DNA from: Amblyornis subalaris
Lineage: Eukaryota; Chordata; Aves; Passeriformes; Ptilonorhynchidae
Length of the DNA: 64,000 nucleotides
Direction: 5' to 3'
Assembly (NCBI GenBank): GCA_018881555.1
Contig: JACAXG010000034.1
Span: forward strand, 2,552,615 to 2,616,614
Each line of letters begins with the position of its first letter. Position 1 is the first letter of the stretch. Of this stretch, positions 1 to 12,609 are shown piece after piece. A program made the position numbers and the translations under genes. The notes under the pieces are model-generated. The model made no database searches. It was not told where the DNA came from and saw only the letters and a program-made list of their open reading frames with translations.

Positions 1-429
1 TGCCTGCCCATGTTAGCTGTAAGACTTTGGCCACCTAGCACACATGCAAGTAATAATAATNCCCAAGCTCTCCCAGCAAAGCAAAATTATGCCCTTTGCA
101 CCAAGTCTGACTAGCAACGATCCATGCAGAGAGATGACGAAAAGGAGAAATTTCCCTCTCCAAGCCCTATCAACTGCAGAATTGCTGAAGTTGTCCGCTT
201 TGTGGTAAACAGTCTGCTGACTCTGGGTCTGCATGACATAAGATCATATAAGATCCACTCTCTCAACAGATCTTTTCCCTGCCAATGGTTCCAGCTTCCT
301 GGCTCCTGAAGAATAGTCTGGAATGATTACTGAGATAGCTCTTTCTTTCTAAGAACCACACAGGCCAAGTCTCTCTGAGGCTTTCTCTGATACAGGGCAG
401 GCAGTCTCTTGCTGTAGCAGACTTCTTGA

Positions 430-1075
430 GTTTCATAGATTCAGACAATAACTTCACTTGGAAGCAATCTCTGGATGTCTGCAGTCATCCAGAACTCTCG
501 GAAATCTGTTCCAGGCTTAACCACCTTCACTGCAAAGACTGTCTTTCTGTTTATCCAAATGGAATTTCCCTTGCTTCGCCTTGTAACCTTTGACTCCCAT
601 CCCTTCCCTACGCAGCCCTCAGCGGGTGGCTTCATGTTCTCAGTTACCACCTGAAGACAGCATTGAGCTCCACTCCCAGCTACAAGAGACAGCTCAGCTG
701 CTGTCTCTTCTCAAACACCATGGCCCTCAAATTATCTTGGTGGTTCTCTGCTGAAGAGTCTCCTATCTGTCTTCCCTGTACTGGAGACCAAAACTGAACA
801 CACTATTCCAGATGTCACCTCACAAGTGTCAAGAAAAGGCTTAATGGCTTCTCTTGGCTTGCTCAGCGTGCTTCCATGAACACAACATGGTTTGCTGTTA
901 CCCTTCATAGTTGCTCTTGTGAAGTCGCCTTCTGAGTAGTGCTCCATTTGGTATCCTCCAGGACTCCAGGGGATTTCTGCATGTACCTGTGTAGCCAGCC
1001 ATGCTTCTGTGGGACTGTTGCACAGGGTTGCTCTATTTTTCCATATGTACCTCAATATTGGCTGTGTATTATGAC
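430..1075 (-). repeat. Degraded CR1 LINE fragment
   Basis: Read on the minus strand, 700-1075 resembles the CR1 reverse-transcriptase C-terminus and 3' region. The clearest match is the motif around 770-830, where a CR1 would encode a one-sided 'tactggagtgtgttcag...ggtctccag' pattern. The similarity fades between 650 and 700, and the element may run on to about 430, where the sequence has a CR1-like terminal 'gaatctatgaaactc'. It is truncated at the 5' end, as most CR1 copies are, and carries many stops, so it is inactive. The boundaries are approximate. Confidence 0.5.
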
Positions 1076-1080
1076 CATGG

Positions 1081-4000
1081 TAAGCTGAAACACCACTGAG
1101 CTGATGCTACTCAGTGAGTGCATGAAAACTGGGCTGCTGAAGTATTAAATGAACATCTGCCCCCTCTTGCCTTTTTTTAATTTATATTTTACATATTATG
1201 AAGAAGCAGGGAGAAGGACCTAATTTCAACTTCTGCAAGGAATAGTGTTGTTTCCCCCTATATTCTATTTTTAATAAACTGTGCTGGGATACATCTTTCA
1301 GAGTTGATGTCTGTCATAGATATTTCCAATTTTGATAATGTAAGAGTGCTTAAGTATTTGGAAAAATCTTGACATTATGGTAACCACCTATCAGAGCAAC
1401 ATACTGAGCAGCAGAGGGTGTAGAACTATTTGCATTCCCCCTCCTTTGAAATGCTTTTGACTTCTTTGATCAGCATTCTCCGTGGCAGCCAGGGCCAAGA
1501 TGCCTATGCACGGGAGCACTGACATCATTAAGTTGGCCTTATCTGTGATTTTTGATTTGGTTTCACTTGGGTTCTCTCGAATTGCAAAGCCAAAACCACA
1601 TNTTCGATATTCAGAATGCAGCATGTTTGCAGTCACTTACTCGTATTTTTCCAGCCTGTCTAGGACATTTGGCAAGGCCTGATTTTTCTGGAATTTAAAG
1701 CTCTATGAATGTGAAAATAACAAACATATTTNCAGAAAATATAGGCCAGGTTTGATCTTTCTTTGTGGCTGCAGTGAGAATTTTGCTTGAATAATGCCGA
1801 GAGAAAAAGCGGGGTTTGGATCAGAAAAAGTAGAGTAATTTGAGTTTCGAGCAAGTTATGAAATGCAAACAACTGATAATAGTGGTGTTAGGAAGAGTCA
1901 TTCCAAGACAATCGCTGTTTTTATTAGCTACTCAGTTTGCATAACCCTCTCTGGCTGGGGAGATAGAACTTCTCCATATTTCCACTAGAGCCACGGTTAG
2001 TTAGTTTGGCTCAATTAATCCCAGTACGTCTGTGAGCACACGGATGCTTGATTTACAGTAACCATGTCAGATTGTTTCATGGCAATCAGTGCTTAAAACT
2101 GAACTTCTCATTAAAAAACCCACATAAAATCAAAGTATTTCTTTTGTGCATCTGTGTTTAATTGCAGTGACTAACAATTTGGACAAAGAAGCCTCTTCTG
2201 ACATTTAAATTCAAGTGTGAGGAATAAGTCATCATACTTGATTCTCACAGGCAGTCAAGAATCCTTTCCCTTGCCGTTCTACAAATGAATATTCAATTGC
2301 TGCCTGCATATGATTGCTAAATGCTGAGACTATAATAATACAATACATTATAATACAACTGATATTTTCTAAATTCTTACTTTTAAAAACTGAGTCTTAA
2401 ATGGTTTTATTTGAAAACCAGAAGCTTCTGTACATAGACATATACATATAAGAAAAAATTTTTAAAAGAGAGAAAGAGGTATCAAGAAATACCAAATACC
2501 AATCCAGATATTTTTGTTGAAAAAAGAAAGAGCATGAGATTAGATTTTCCATCATAACTTCCTATGAAAGTAGATATTTTCCATTTAAATGTCTGTAGTA
2601 TACCATCATCACATGAAAATTTCTTTTCTTCACTCTTAACTGTACTGTTTTAGCAGTCCCTCTTCACGCCTCCTAAAGGAGGAAAGGTTGGGCTGAATTA
2701 ATAACATTGTTGCTCAAATGCAGCACTAGCAAGAAATGCTCAACTTTTCTTTACAGAGTTTACCTGGGTAAGATGCATCCTGACAAAACTATAGAGTCAG
2801 AGTTCTGTCATCTTTATACCTACTCAAAAATAATTCTAAAAGTTAGGAAGCAAATTCCTTCCACTGGAATACCATTTAAAAAGACTATTTACAATTAATA
2901 ATTTTTAGTAGAAAACAGTTTTTCAAAACAAACAAACAAAGAGAAGTGTGATGTTTTGTGCATGTGTGGTGTATTCATTTCCTTCTGAAATGAAGGCTTG
3001 TTTTACAGCCACCTTCTCCCCTAAAAGTCACTCGCTGTGGCCTCACAGGAGCATGAGGTGGGACTCTGGATGTATGGATACACTGACATTGTGGATGCAG
3101 CTTCCATCTCTCACAACATGTGGCAGTAGACATCCCAGAGGATCAGCACACAGTACATGTGGTTACTGAGAACTGCAAGACCGGGGATATTTTTTTATTT
3201 TTATTGATGTTTTGGTAGCTTGGCAAAGGCTAGATGGAAGTTTAGTTAGGTTATGGGTGTGGTTATTACCTTCTGTCGGAAGCCTAATGGAGTACAAATG
3301 AGGTCTGCTGATAGGGCACAGCACCGAGCGGATAATCTGGCTGCTCTTTTTCACCGGAGGGCTGTGCGTAGACTTTACAGCTTGGAAATGAAACACTTGT
3401 AGCTATGGGCTCCAGCGGAGCAAAGCCAAATGTTGTTTGGCTTGAATTTACTGTGCGGTGCTGTGGGATTCTTCTGGATTTTGGAACTGTTTCTGCAAGG
3501 GANAATGGGGCCAGGTTAAGGGTAACAAAAAACAAAATCTTCCCTCAGCTACCGAGCTCTCCATACACTAAGCAAATACCTTTACGGGGACTATCTGCTG
3601 CTGTACCAGCTAAGCTCTTACCTTCTCCCATGATAACTTTTGTATTAATTTAGGCTTAATTCATGTACAAGGAAAGTAGTATTTTTTTCCTAATTAAAAT
3701 ATTGTTTTCTACTGCATATTCCCATCAAATGACACATAAAAAACCTCCAGGTCCATCTTTCCTCCACACACCACCTGTAAATAGCAAATGCTTAGCCTTC
3801 TCACAAGCAAGAATAAAAGCTTTATTTTTGGTACAAACAGAAACTGGTAAGGGGGAGTATTAAAGTAGCTTGGTGCTGTAGAAATTAACTGAGGGAGAAA
3901 GAGGGGAAAGTTATTTATAGACCATTTGCCCTCTTCAGTGATAAAACCCCCTGAACATCAGATGTCTGGCTTCAATAATCTTAAACAGTCTTTTGAAACC

Positions 4001-6550
4001 AGATATTCAGCCTGTGAGTGGAACTAGTAAGCAGACATTCATTTGAACGTAGTATAACTTTTGTAAGAGTACAGTACCTGTGCTGGTGCCCTTTTTTGAG
4101 GTTTAGGCTGCTTCCATGTCCCATCTTAGAGTGAACGCATCATGAGGCAGTATTGCCCCACTTCTGCACTGACTTGAGGAAGCTCAACAGAGATGATTTA
4201 GCTGAAAAATCAAGCTAAATCTCTCTAGATTTCTCCAAAGAAGGCTACTGAACACTGAGCCCCAGCAGGAAAATAACTGATATTTAGTTGTTAATGTGTA
4301 ACTCAGTTGCTCAACGCAGTAGTTTTAATTCTTTGGTCAGTCCAAATCTAAGGTAATTGCACTGTAGTCAGTGGAGTTTCCACCTGCAACTCATGGCTGC
4401 AAGGGGTAGTTCCTGCTTCTCACTTTTGTTTAAAGATGTGTGGTGGATCCAAACTGGGTTTGTAAAATACGAGTTTAGAGAAGNTTGAAAGTAGACACCC
4501 ACTGTGATACCTGGGTTGGGGAATTCTGCACAGGGAGTAAAGAGGGAAAAGACTTCCTCATAGCTATTACTCAGAGAGTTCTGGCAGTTCTAAAAGCTAT
4601 GAAGTATTAAAAAATGTGCCTCCTATTTGTATGACTTGTGAAATTATGGATAAAAAGCTGGATTAAATCAAGACACTTTATATAAAATAGTGTTTCCCAG
4701 ACCACTAACACCCACACAGAGTAGAAAGTTCTTCCAAGAGTGCTTTGATGCCTTCAAGTATGTGTTGCTACAAGTTCAGTCAGAATTTGNAGCTATTTTG
4801 CAATAAGGATCTGACATTGTTTACTGCAGCAGAGTTGATCATGCAGAAAACAGTTTTTCTTCTCATAAACAGATGTGGCAAGCAGCAGGGTGTAATTATT
4901 TGTATCATCCGGAAGAACCCCTCAGCATGCTAAGGATATTGAAAGAAATGTATTATAGGGAACACCAAAGGTGTGGGGCTGCAGAGACCAACAGAACCTG
5001 GAATAGCAGGAGATTCATCTAAAATAAAAAAGACGTTTTATATTGTTATATCAAACACCTAATTAGGTGTTTGATACCCAGCAGGTTTTCCAGAAATCCA
5101 TCAAAAAATTTAAATCATGCGCTCCTCTGAAAAACATGCAAATGATATTTGTTGCGAAACAGGCAAAACTCTCAAGTCCAGATATTTCCCAACAACAAAG
5201 CCTACCCTGGAGGGAAGAGTTTGTGGGGGTTTTGTTTGGTTTTGTTGGGTTTTTTTATGAAGTGTCTTCCCAGCTGCTTTGAAAGTCAAAGCTTTTACTG
5301 CAGGAATGAATACTTTTGGATAGAGCTCCTAATGTCTTCTTCCCTGATATTCATTGATCCTTTAAGAACTGACACCCAACATGGCCTCCAAAGACTGCCA
5401 ATCCCCTATATCTCTGGCTACAGAAGATCCATACACCTGTGTAACAAGGCTCCCTTGGCTGCAGCATCATTTGGAAGTCTCAAGTTTGCAAATCTACTCT
5501 TGCAGTCTCTACATTGACTGTCAGGAAAAACGTCTTTACAGAGTTGGAAAAATGGAAAATATGCATCCCTTATAGCCCCTTATCCTGACACCCACTGCCT
5601 TTCTCAACACCTACTGTCTTTTCAGAACAATTCTGGGCTACAGAGGAGATTAAAGGAGAAGGAGGTATATCGACTCTGATGTATGAGTTCATTTTCTACC
5701 TCTTACAGATATTTTTCCACACTGCATGAGAAAGCTGCACACCAAGCCTACGACTGAGGAAGGCATCTCCACTTCAGCCCAAGCTGTGCATTGCTCCAGG
5801 CCATACACACCTGTATGGCTTTGCTGGGCAGTGAGCCAGGCCATGTTTCCTTCTGAATCAAAATGGGCACCAATGTGAGCTCTGTCATGGACACNGGAAC
5901 TTGTGAATTGGTTGCAAAGTACTTTGAGGTGCTTCATGGTGAAAGGTGTAAGAGAAATTTAAAACAGAGAAGGGAAAACCTGTTCTACTTCTGCAGNATG
6001 GAGCCACCTGCAACCTTTAGTCTCTTCAAACTGACATGTTTACTCTTAGACAGATCAAATGCTGAGCAACATTTGGAAGTGTACCAGGCAGTAACTCATT
6101 GGAGCAGGAAGAGAGTGGGTGACTCAGATCTCCTACCTGTTACCTTGAAAAATTCATAATATGCCAACTAAAAGGATGCTTTGTTCTCCCACCCACCACC
6201 ATTTTACATATCCCTCTTCTGAGCCAGCTGATCAAATGGTGCACTTGCATCTGACAAGTCTTCTCCAGAGCACAATTGCTTTTGGGCTGAAATGTTCTGT
6301 AAACACACCAGTTTTTGTGATGGCCCTGGGACAGAGCTGCGGGACAGAACCTACAAAAGCTGGTCTGATCAGGTAGCCAAATCCTACACAGTGAGAGACA
6401 GATGACATTGAAATAGTATACAGGGCTTTTCTTCTGAGTACTAAGATGACAGTCTAAGGTGTTTCCCTAGTCTTGGCTCTGTTCTGAATATCCATTGTCT
6501 GAGAACTCCAGTACATTTGACTCCTAATTCCATACATTTGACTATGATGA
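1081..6550. other. Intronic sequence with no recognised feature
   Basis: AT-rich intron. The open frames are short and overlapping on both strands, without recognisable domains or convincing exon boundaries. It has a short AAAC-type repeat at about 2928-2940 and isolated Ns at 1602, 1732, 3503, 4484, 4790, 5895 and 5997. I see nothing else I can support. Confidence 0.5.
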
Positions 6551-6551
6551 T

Positions 6552-6980
6552 GAATTGCAGCAAGTTCAGTGGATGGTCACCAAGATGGACAAGGGCTGGG
6601 ACATTTGTCCTATAAAGAAGAAACTGAAGAAACTGAGCTTGTTTAGCCTAAGTAAGATGGCCTTTGAGAGGAGATAATCAAGAAAGCAAAGCCAGGCAGT
6701 TCACTGTAGTGAAGAGGACAGAATTGACAGACATAAATGGTAATTTTAAAAGGTCTGACTTGAAAAAAGCAGAAAATTTTTCTTCATGAGGACAATCAAG
6801 CATTGGAACAGGTTGTCTAGAGATGGTGGATGTGTAATCTCCATCCTTGAGGGTTTGCAAGATCCTAGTGGCTAAAGCCCTGAGCACTTTGATCTTACAG
6901 CTAACCCTGCTCTAAGTAGGAATTTGGACTAGAGACATCCTGTTGTCCCTTCTAACGTAAGTTAGTCTACAATTCCGTGT
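6552..6980 (+). repeat. CR1 LINE 3' fragment
   Basis: This sequence follows the CR1 3' end order on the + strand. First comes a 'gagcttgtttagcctaag' segment (about 6637-6655), then 'ggaacaggttgtctagagat' (about 6805-6825), then 'ctccatccttgagggtttgc' (about 6840-6860). It finishes with a degenerate 'ttggactagagacatcctg' and 'acaattccgtg'. It lacks intact coding capacity. It lies in the sense orientation of SLC9A9. Confidence 0.8.
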
Positions 6981-6984
6981 TGCT

Positions 6985-8339
6985 GTAAATAACAAACCTT
7001 ACAGCAGAACATACGCTGCCCCCAGCCAATCCTTTTCAGCCTTTTTCTACTTTAAATTTTCCCACCACTTTTTCAGTTGATTCAATTGTCTTGGTCCCCA
7101 TCATCCCATACCCAACAGTTAGCTTCCAGGCAGCTTGTCTCTCTCCTCACTTTTTGTTGAAATATGGAATCTGCAGTAAATAGATCTTTCTGAAGAAAAA
7201 TTAGCATTATTTCACTTCCTGCTGAAGCAAGGATTTCATGCATGAAGATGGCTCTTAAAATGCTAATTAGCTGCAGTTCTTAGTCAGCTCCATACCTTAA
7301 AAAGGGAAAAATCACTTTCGTTTCTTAAATACACTGACTGGACACTTCCTTTGTCTTTGCAACACCACCTCTCCCCAGCTAACCATCTGAAGCTCTCTAT
7401 CTGAAGCTTAGCAGCAACCAAAATCAAAATTTTAAAAGGCTACAATTTCCACTCCTTTTTGACCTCTCTGTAATTGACAGCATCGGTGCTTTTATCTCTT
7501 ATACGGTGTTTATGTGCACACTGCAAATTTTGAGCAGGATGGCATCACTAATAAAAAAACTCCACCTGATGTGTAAAAAGACAATGACTAATAATGAAAC
7601 TCTGCAACAAGAATTTAAGGTCACACACAGGTACAGTGACTGACCCAGGGACTGCATCAGTGATGCCTTTTCATAGCATGCTGATATATGAGAGGGTTGC
7701 TATTCCTCAGACTTGAAATTAAAAACAAAGTATTTTTTTAATATTGCTCACCTTCCTTTTTCCCATCCTTACAACCCACTCATTAGTGAAAACTAGCAAA
7801 GATTTATTTTGTCGAGGAATAGGAATCATTTTCAGAATTCTGTTTGCCTATTTTATTCAACCCAAGTGAGACTACACACGAAAATATTAGGTGTGTTCCC
7901 TGAGAATGATCTTCATTTATTTGATTTTGGAAGGGGAAAGAGTGAGTGTTTATGTAACCTCTATGGAAAATAAGTATCATAAAGTGAAATTAGGAGAGAG
8001 GGGAACCTATCTGNAGTTGTCCAGTTCTCTTGCAGATCATGTCANCTGGTTTACAGCACAACCACAAATGTCTGAAAAGCACTTCTTTGCCGTCACCATT
8101 CAGATGGCTCAAAAATTCAGCTATCATGGAAGGGAGAACAGCNTCAGTGAGGNCGGCACCAACGAGCGCTGCCGGAGCCAGAAGCCTTACCGATGCAGCT
8201 GGGATACTCAGGATCTGCCTTCTATCCAAATCCCATTTTGAAACCCTTCTAAAGCAGCCCTCAGCTGNGGCCAAAGGATATTTGTGTCTGATCCCCCATC
8301 AGATCGGTGCAAGAGCCTCACTTCTGGTTTCGTTCAGAC
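6985..8339. other. Intronic sequence with a cluster of ambiguous bases
   Basis: No gene recognised. Five single Ns fall between 8014 and 8268, the densest cluster of undetermined bases in the window, immediately before the CpG island. Two overlapping open frames across 7891-8344 contain these Ns and have no recognisable protein family, so I do not call them genes. Confidence 0.5.
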
Positions 8340-8700
8340 TCTGAACGGTCCCACTCTGCTGCTGATCGCAGCTTAACACGCAGCACGCGCGGCTGGGGCT
8401 GTACCGCCTTAGCTCCTTCCGCTCTTAGACACGAGCCATGGGCTTTGCCGCCCACGCGGCAGAGAGGGGAGAGGAAACGCGGCCTGACTGCTTTCCAAAC
8501 ACAAACAGCGCTGCGGGGAGGAGCGGGAGGAGCAGCCGGAGCAGCGCGCTCAGCCGCGCCCGGGGCCCTGCGCCGCCCGGCCCCGCAGCGCCCGCAGCAG
8601 CCGCCAGGTGGAGCCCGCGCTCCGCCTGCGCCGCCACAGGCGCGTCCCGGCGGGCTTCGGCCCTTCAGAGGAAAACGCGGATGAGGGGGAGAAACATTTC
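8340..8700. promoter_or_regulatory. Intragenic CpG island
   Basis: A sharply bounded GC-rich, CpG-dense block in otherwise AT-rich intron. It contains many CG dinucleotides, Sp1-like GC boxes (for example around 8515-8535) and the string ccgccaggtggagcccg (about 8599-8615), which is loosely CTCF-like. Frames on both strands stay open mainly because GC-rich DNA has few stops, so coding is not implied. In vertebrates, unmethylated CpG islands usually mark promoters. This one sits about 19 kb upstream of the nearest visible SLC9A9 exon, so it could be an alternative SLC9A9 promoter, a noncoding RNA promoter or an enhancer. The transcription direction cannot be judged from sequence alone. Confidence 0.6.
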
Positions 8701-11700
8701 CTTTCGTCGCAAGCAGAACTTCATTAAAAGTGCGTGGATTCTATTTAGAGCTTCTCTAGGCTAGTCCTAGGCACACCAGTCTACATGGGGGACCTAGTCT
8801 GAGGCATCCAAATTCAGGATATGCTCCAGTTCCAAATCAGGAAGAGCCAGCGCCAACTCTCTTCTTTATCCTGTGACGGAGCAGTTTCCAAAGCCTGCGG
8901 CAGCCAGGACTCTCGCTTCCCTTTTCTCAAACTTTGAGCACGGGTTGCACTGGGCTCACTGCAAGCTACTAAACAAGCATCATCCTTTACATGTCCCTCT
9001 TCAAACAATGATCTACCCAGGGGCTCTGAATAACACAGTAAATGAAACAATTCTGATGAACAATTATTACAAAACTAGAGATGTCTTGGGGATATGAGGG
9101 AGTCTTTTAGCTAAAAGTCTTGTCCAGTCTGCAAAAATATTAGAATGTTAATAATCAGTCTGATTTTCAAATGTTTTCACCTAGTTTTTTAAGTATGGAC
9201 TTAGTTACTGGAGTTGTGACACGATTTAAGGACATTGCTAACAAAGTTACACAATTTGTGGGAACACTCGCACGACTGGAAGTGACTCAGAAGCCTGAAG
9301 GACTTGTTACAATGCCCTCCTAGTAAAAGGAATAGACTGCAAAACCCATTACAGTTGCAACCTCTCACTGGCAAATTGCAGCCTCATTAGTAATCTTGGC
9401 AAGATGACGGGGGTTTTACATTACTGATCCTCTTGTTAGCCCCTCAAGTGTGCCACTGAAGCACTCTTTCGGGAGCAGTTTGTGGAAGTGAATGTTGTAA
9501 ATATATTTCCTTTATAGGCAAACAGACGCTCTCTGTCTTTGGGGCCATCAAACTGGCACATTCATGAACACACAACTCGCTTAAAAATAAATGGGAAGAG
9601 AAGGTAGTAGTTAAACCTGCCAAAAATTAAGATCTAATGATAATTGTAAGCACATAAATTTTGGCGTATTTTCCCAGTGAGCCAAGACACATAAAGTAAC
9701 ATGAAGTAACTTACTTTCCCCACAAAACTGTCTCTTTAGTGGTGCGGATGTTCTGCATAATTTACAAGTCTTCCATATGGCAAGAATGACACATATATTT
9801 ATGTATGTATATCTGTATATATTTTTTTTTTTTAATTGAAAAACAGGTTAATCTATTGATGACATAGTGACTTGCAATGCACTAACATTACTATCACGCA
9901 ATAGCAGTTGCTCTCAGGCAGGCATTAGGGGGTCCTGTTCAGGTACTCCACTAAGACAAGAAATTTATATAATTAGGAATCCTTCTGCCACAAGTGTTCC
10001 CAAGCACTCCCTTGGTGTCCCTCACACCACAGTCTGGCTGACAGCGTGTGTGATGCATGTAGTAAAGGAGCATTATTATCTCTCCACTGTGCCTCAGTTT
10101 TTCTCTTAGATTCTTTAAACCAGGCTGTTCTTCCATTAAGTTGACCTGGGAGCTGTGGAGCATCCAAGCAGGCTGCTTCCACTTCAGTAGAGCACACTGC
10201 TAGCAGTTTAACACATTTCCCAATAATTGCCCACAAATGCTCCATGAAGGACAAACAGTTCCACAAGGCTTCTCAGATAATATTCTCCCTGATTACAGAG
10301 TCGCAGGAGGGGCTTTTCTGCCGAGCAGAAAAAAATGCCACACCTTGAGGTTAGCTTGTCATGGGCTGTAAACAAGGTGTCCATAGCCACACTGTTCAAA
10401 ACTTTTTCTCGTCTATGTTCTTTCTCTCTTCATTAGGTACTGGCCCCTGCGTGGCTTCTGCTTTGAAAGAATTAATTATTCAAGCTGCCTACATATCTCT
10501 TTTCAACAACAACAAGCCCCATTGTGTTACAAGGACAAAAACCTTCCGTAACAGCCAGGACAGATGGCTGAAGCCTGGCAACACATTTCACGAGGAGTGC
10601 CACACCTCTGTGTTATCAAACCTGGGTTTATTTGCAAACCTCGTTATCTTTGATAATTTAATTATAGTGCTACTCTTGAGGATATTCTTGTTGTACAAAA
10701 ACATCATATTGAATTATTTTTTTAGTGCCTCATTATGATGAAAAACTGGAAAGCACCATCCAGATGCAAACTAAAAGCTGAACAATCCAAAGAATACAAA
10801 TTATGTCATTTAAGAAAAATCTTGTTTAAGGATTTATTATTTATCTTTTGGTGGGATTTTAATGTGTTGAGGATGGAAACACTGTTGTATTATTCAGCAA
10901 ATATCCCTGCTGGAATACTTTCTTCTTTCCACACTGATACTATATAAGCCATGCTATCTCAAGGGAATGTGTAACAGTGCAGTGCCAAGATGCTGTGCTG
11001 AGGTATTTGTGCCTTCATACTTCCTTTCCTGCAGGCCTATCTGCTTCTAAAAAGATGTCTGAGTTTCTTTCTCTCACTTCTTTGATCTGTTTGATCATTC
11101 TATTCTAACCTATACTTAATTTCCTCTTGCTGGCCCATTTTGAAAGCCTCATGTATGATTTCCAGTTGATAAAATTGCCATTGGGATGCTCTTTCTCTCC
11201 CTTTAGCATTGATCGTCATTACTCATGAACAGATGCTGGGGAGGCAGACGATCTTTCAAATGTAGCAAGGAAGGCTAGGAGGAGAGTGCCTGGAGGCAGA
11301 TTCAAGCACTTAGAAGGGTGTAGTCACACACAGTGGTGTTAGCTTGCTTCGGGGAGGGAGGGGAGCGAGAGCTGAACATCAAAGTGCAATGGAAATGTAA
11401 AATCCTCAGTGCTGTGATTCCTCCTTTCATCTGTGCTTTTTCTCCTGGCAAGGTGTTGCAGGCAGTTCTGCTTTCTGTGCGACCGAATAGACTCAAGCTT
11501 CAGTGAGTGTAAATGGAGCCCCTGGACCAGCTTTTTTATCCTTCAGAAGTTCTAACATTCTCTAAAATTAATTTGAGATTGAATGTTTTCAATCAGCAAA
11601 AGCAGGTTCAGACAGTCTTTCTGGGACAAACAAGATGCAGGTCTTCTTCAGGCTCCAGTTGCAAAAAGATGAGGAAGAGCAGGAAAATCGGGAATAATGC

Positions 11701-12609
11701 ATCCTAGGAGACACCTTAGGCTGGGTCAAGCCATTCACTGCATGGTGGTGCCAGACACTATGGACAGAAGCTTTTGTGCAGGATCCTGCATGTCCCTTGG
11801 ATGCTGTATCTTGTCCCAAATGCAGGGGTGGCAAAGCGCAGCCCCACAGGCTCGAAGTGCCTGGGCTCCCTCCAGCCCGGGTTCTGGGCACTGCAAGCCC
11901 TGGGGCCCCCTCAGCCTGTGTATGGGATGGAGATGTGTCCCCTGACCTCTGGCTGCTGGTGCCATTGCTTGGCTGCAGCCAGCTCTGCTGTGCTCACTCA
12001 GGTACCAGGGGAAACATCGGAATCATTGTCTCCTTGCACAGCCCAAGCGAGAGTTGCCTTCAGTTTGGGGAGTGTGAGCAATTCTCTAACACCTCTGTCA
12101 GTGCTCCCACAGACCACTGATTATTGTACAGGAGAGATTGCTATGAAGAAAGAAGGCTGTGTGTGTAAAAAACCCTGAAATGTAATATAAAATGTATAAT
12201 ATAAAGTTAACACAGCAAGAACTCCACACTGAAAGAAGTAGAGATCTTAAGACCAGTTTTAACAGTTTTGTCAAGAAATTCCCAAAATACTTACTAACTT
12301 AATTACTTGGAGCTATACCAACAGGCAGCCTAAAACAATAATGCTTACTTACTTCTGAAGCACTTTTAAGTTTTGCAAATAGTTCCAAATTTTTTTTCCA
12401 TCTGTGAAGGCCCAGCCTGATTTAAGAAGGACTTCCCTAATGTGACACAAGCAGTATCTGATGAACCGTGGTCCAACTTACAGAAAAAACTGCTACTAGC
12501 AAGTATTTTGAGTAATCAGTTGTCCATATGAGATTAAAGGGGAAAAAATATTTCTGCAACGTACAGCTTACAGTGAGGTCTAAATAGACCCTCTGTAAAA
12601 CTGCTCTTG
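8701..12609. other. Intronic sequence with simple repeats and no recognised gene
   Basis: AT-rich intron. A TA/TG-rich tract followed by a T run lies at about 9791-9834. The block 11697-12120 is noticeably more GC-rich and keeps frames of 114 and 134 codons open on the + strand, but the translations show no domain I recognise and the frames overlap one another. It may be an old mobile-element remnant. Confidence 0.4.

Noticed and set aside
8307..8764. Two overlapping + frames (125 and 108 codons) and a 70-codon minus frame in the CpG island
   Set aside because: Open in several frames at once with Ala/Arg/Pro/Gly-rich products, a composition effect of GC-rich sequence and not coding evidence.
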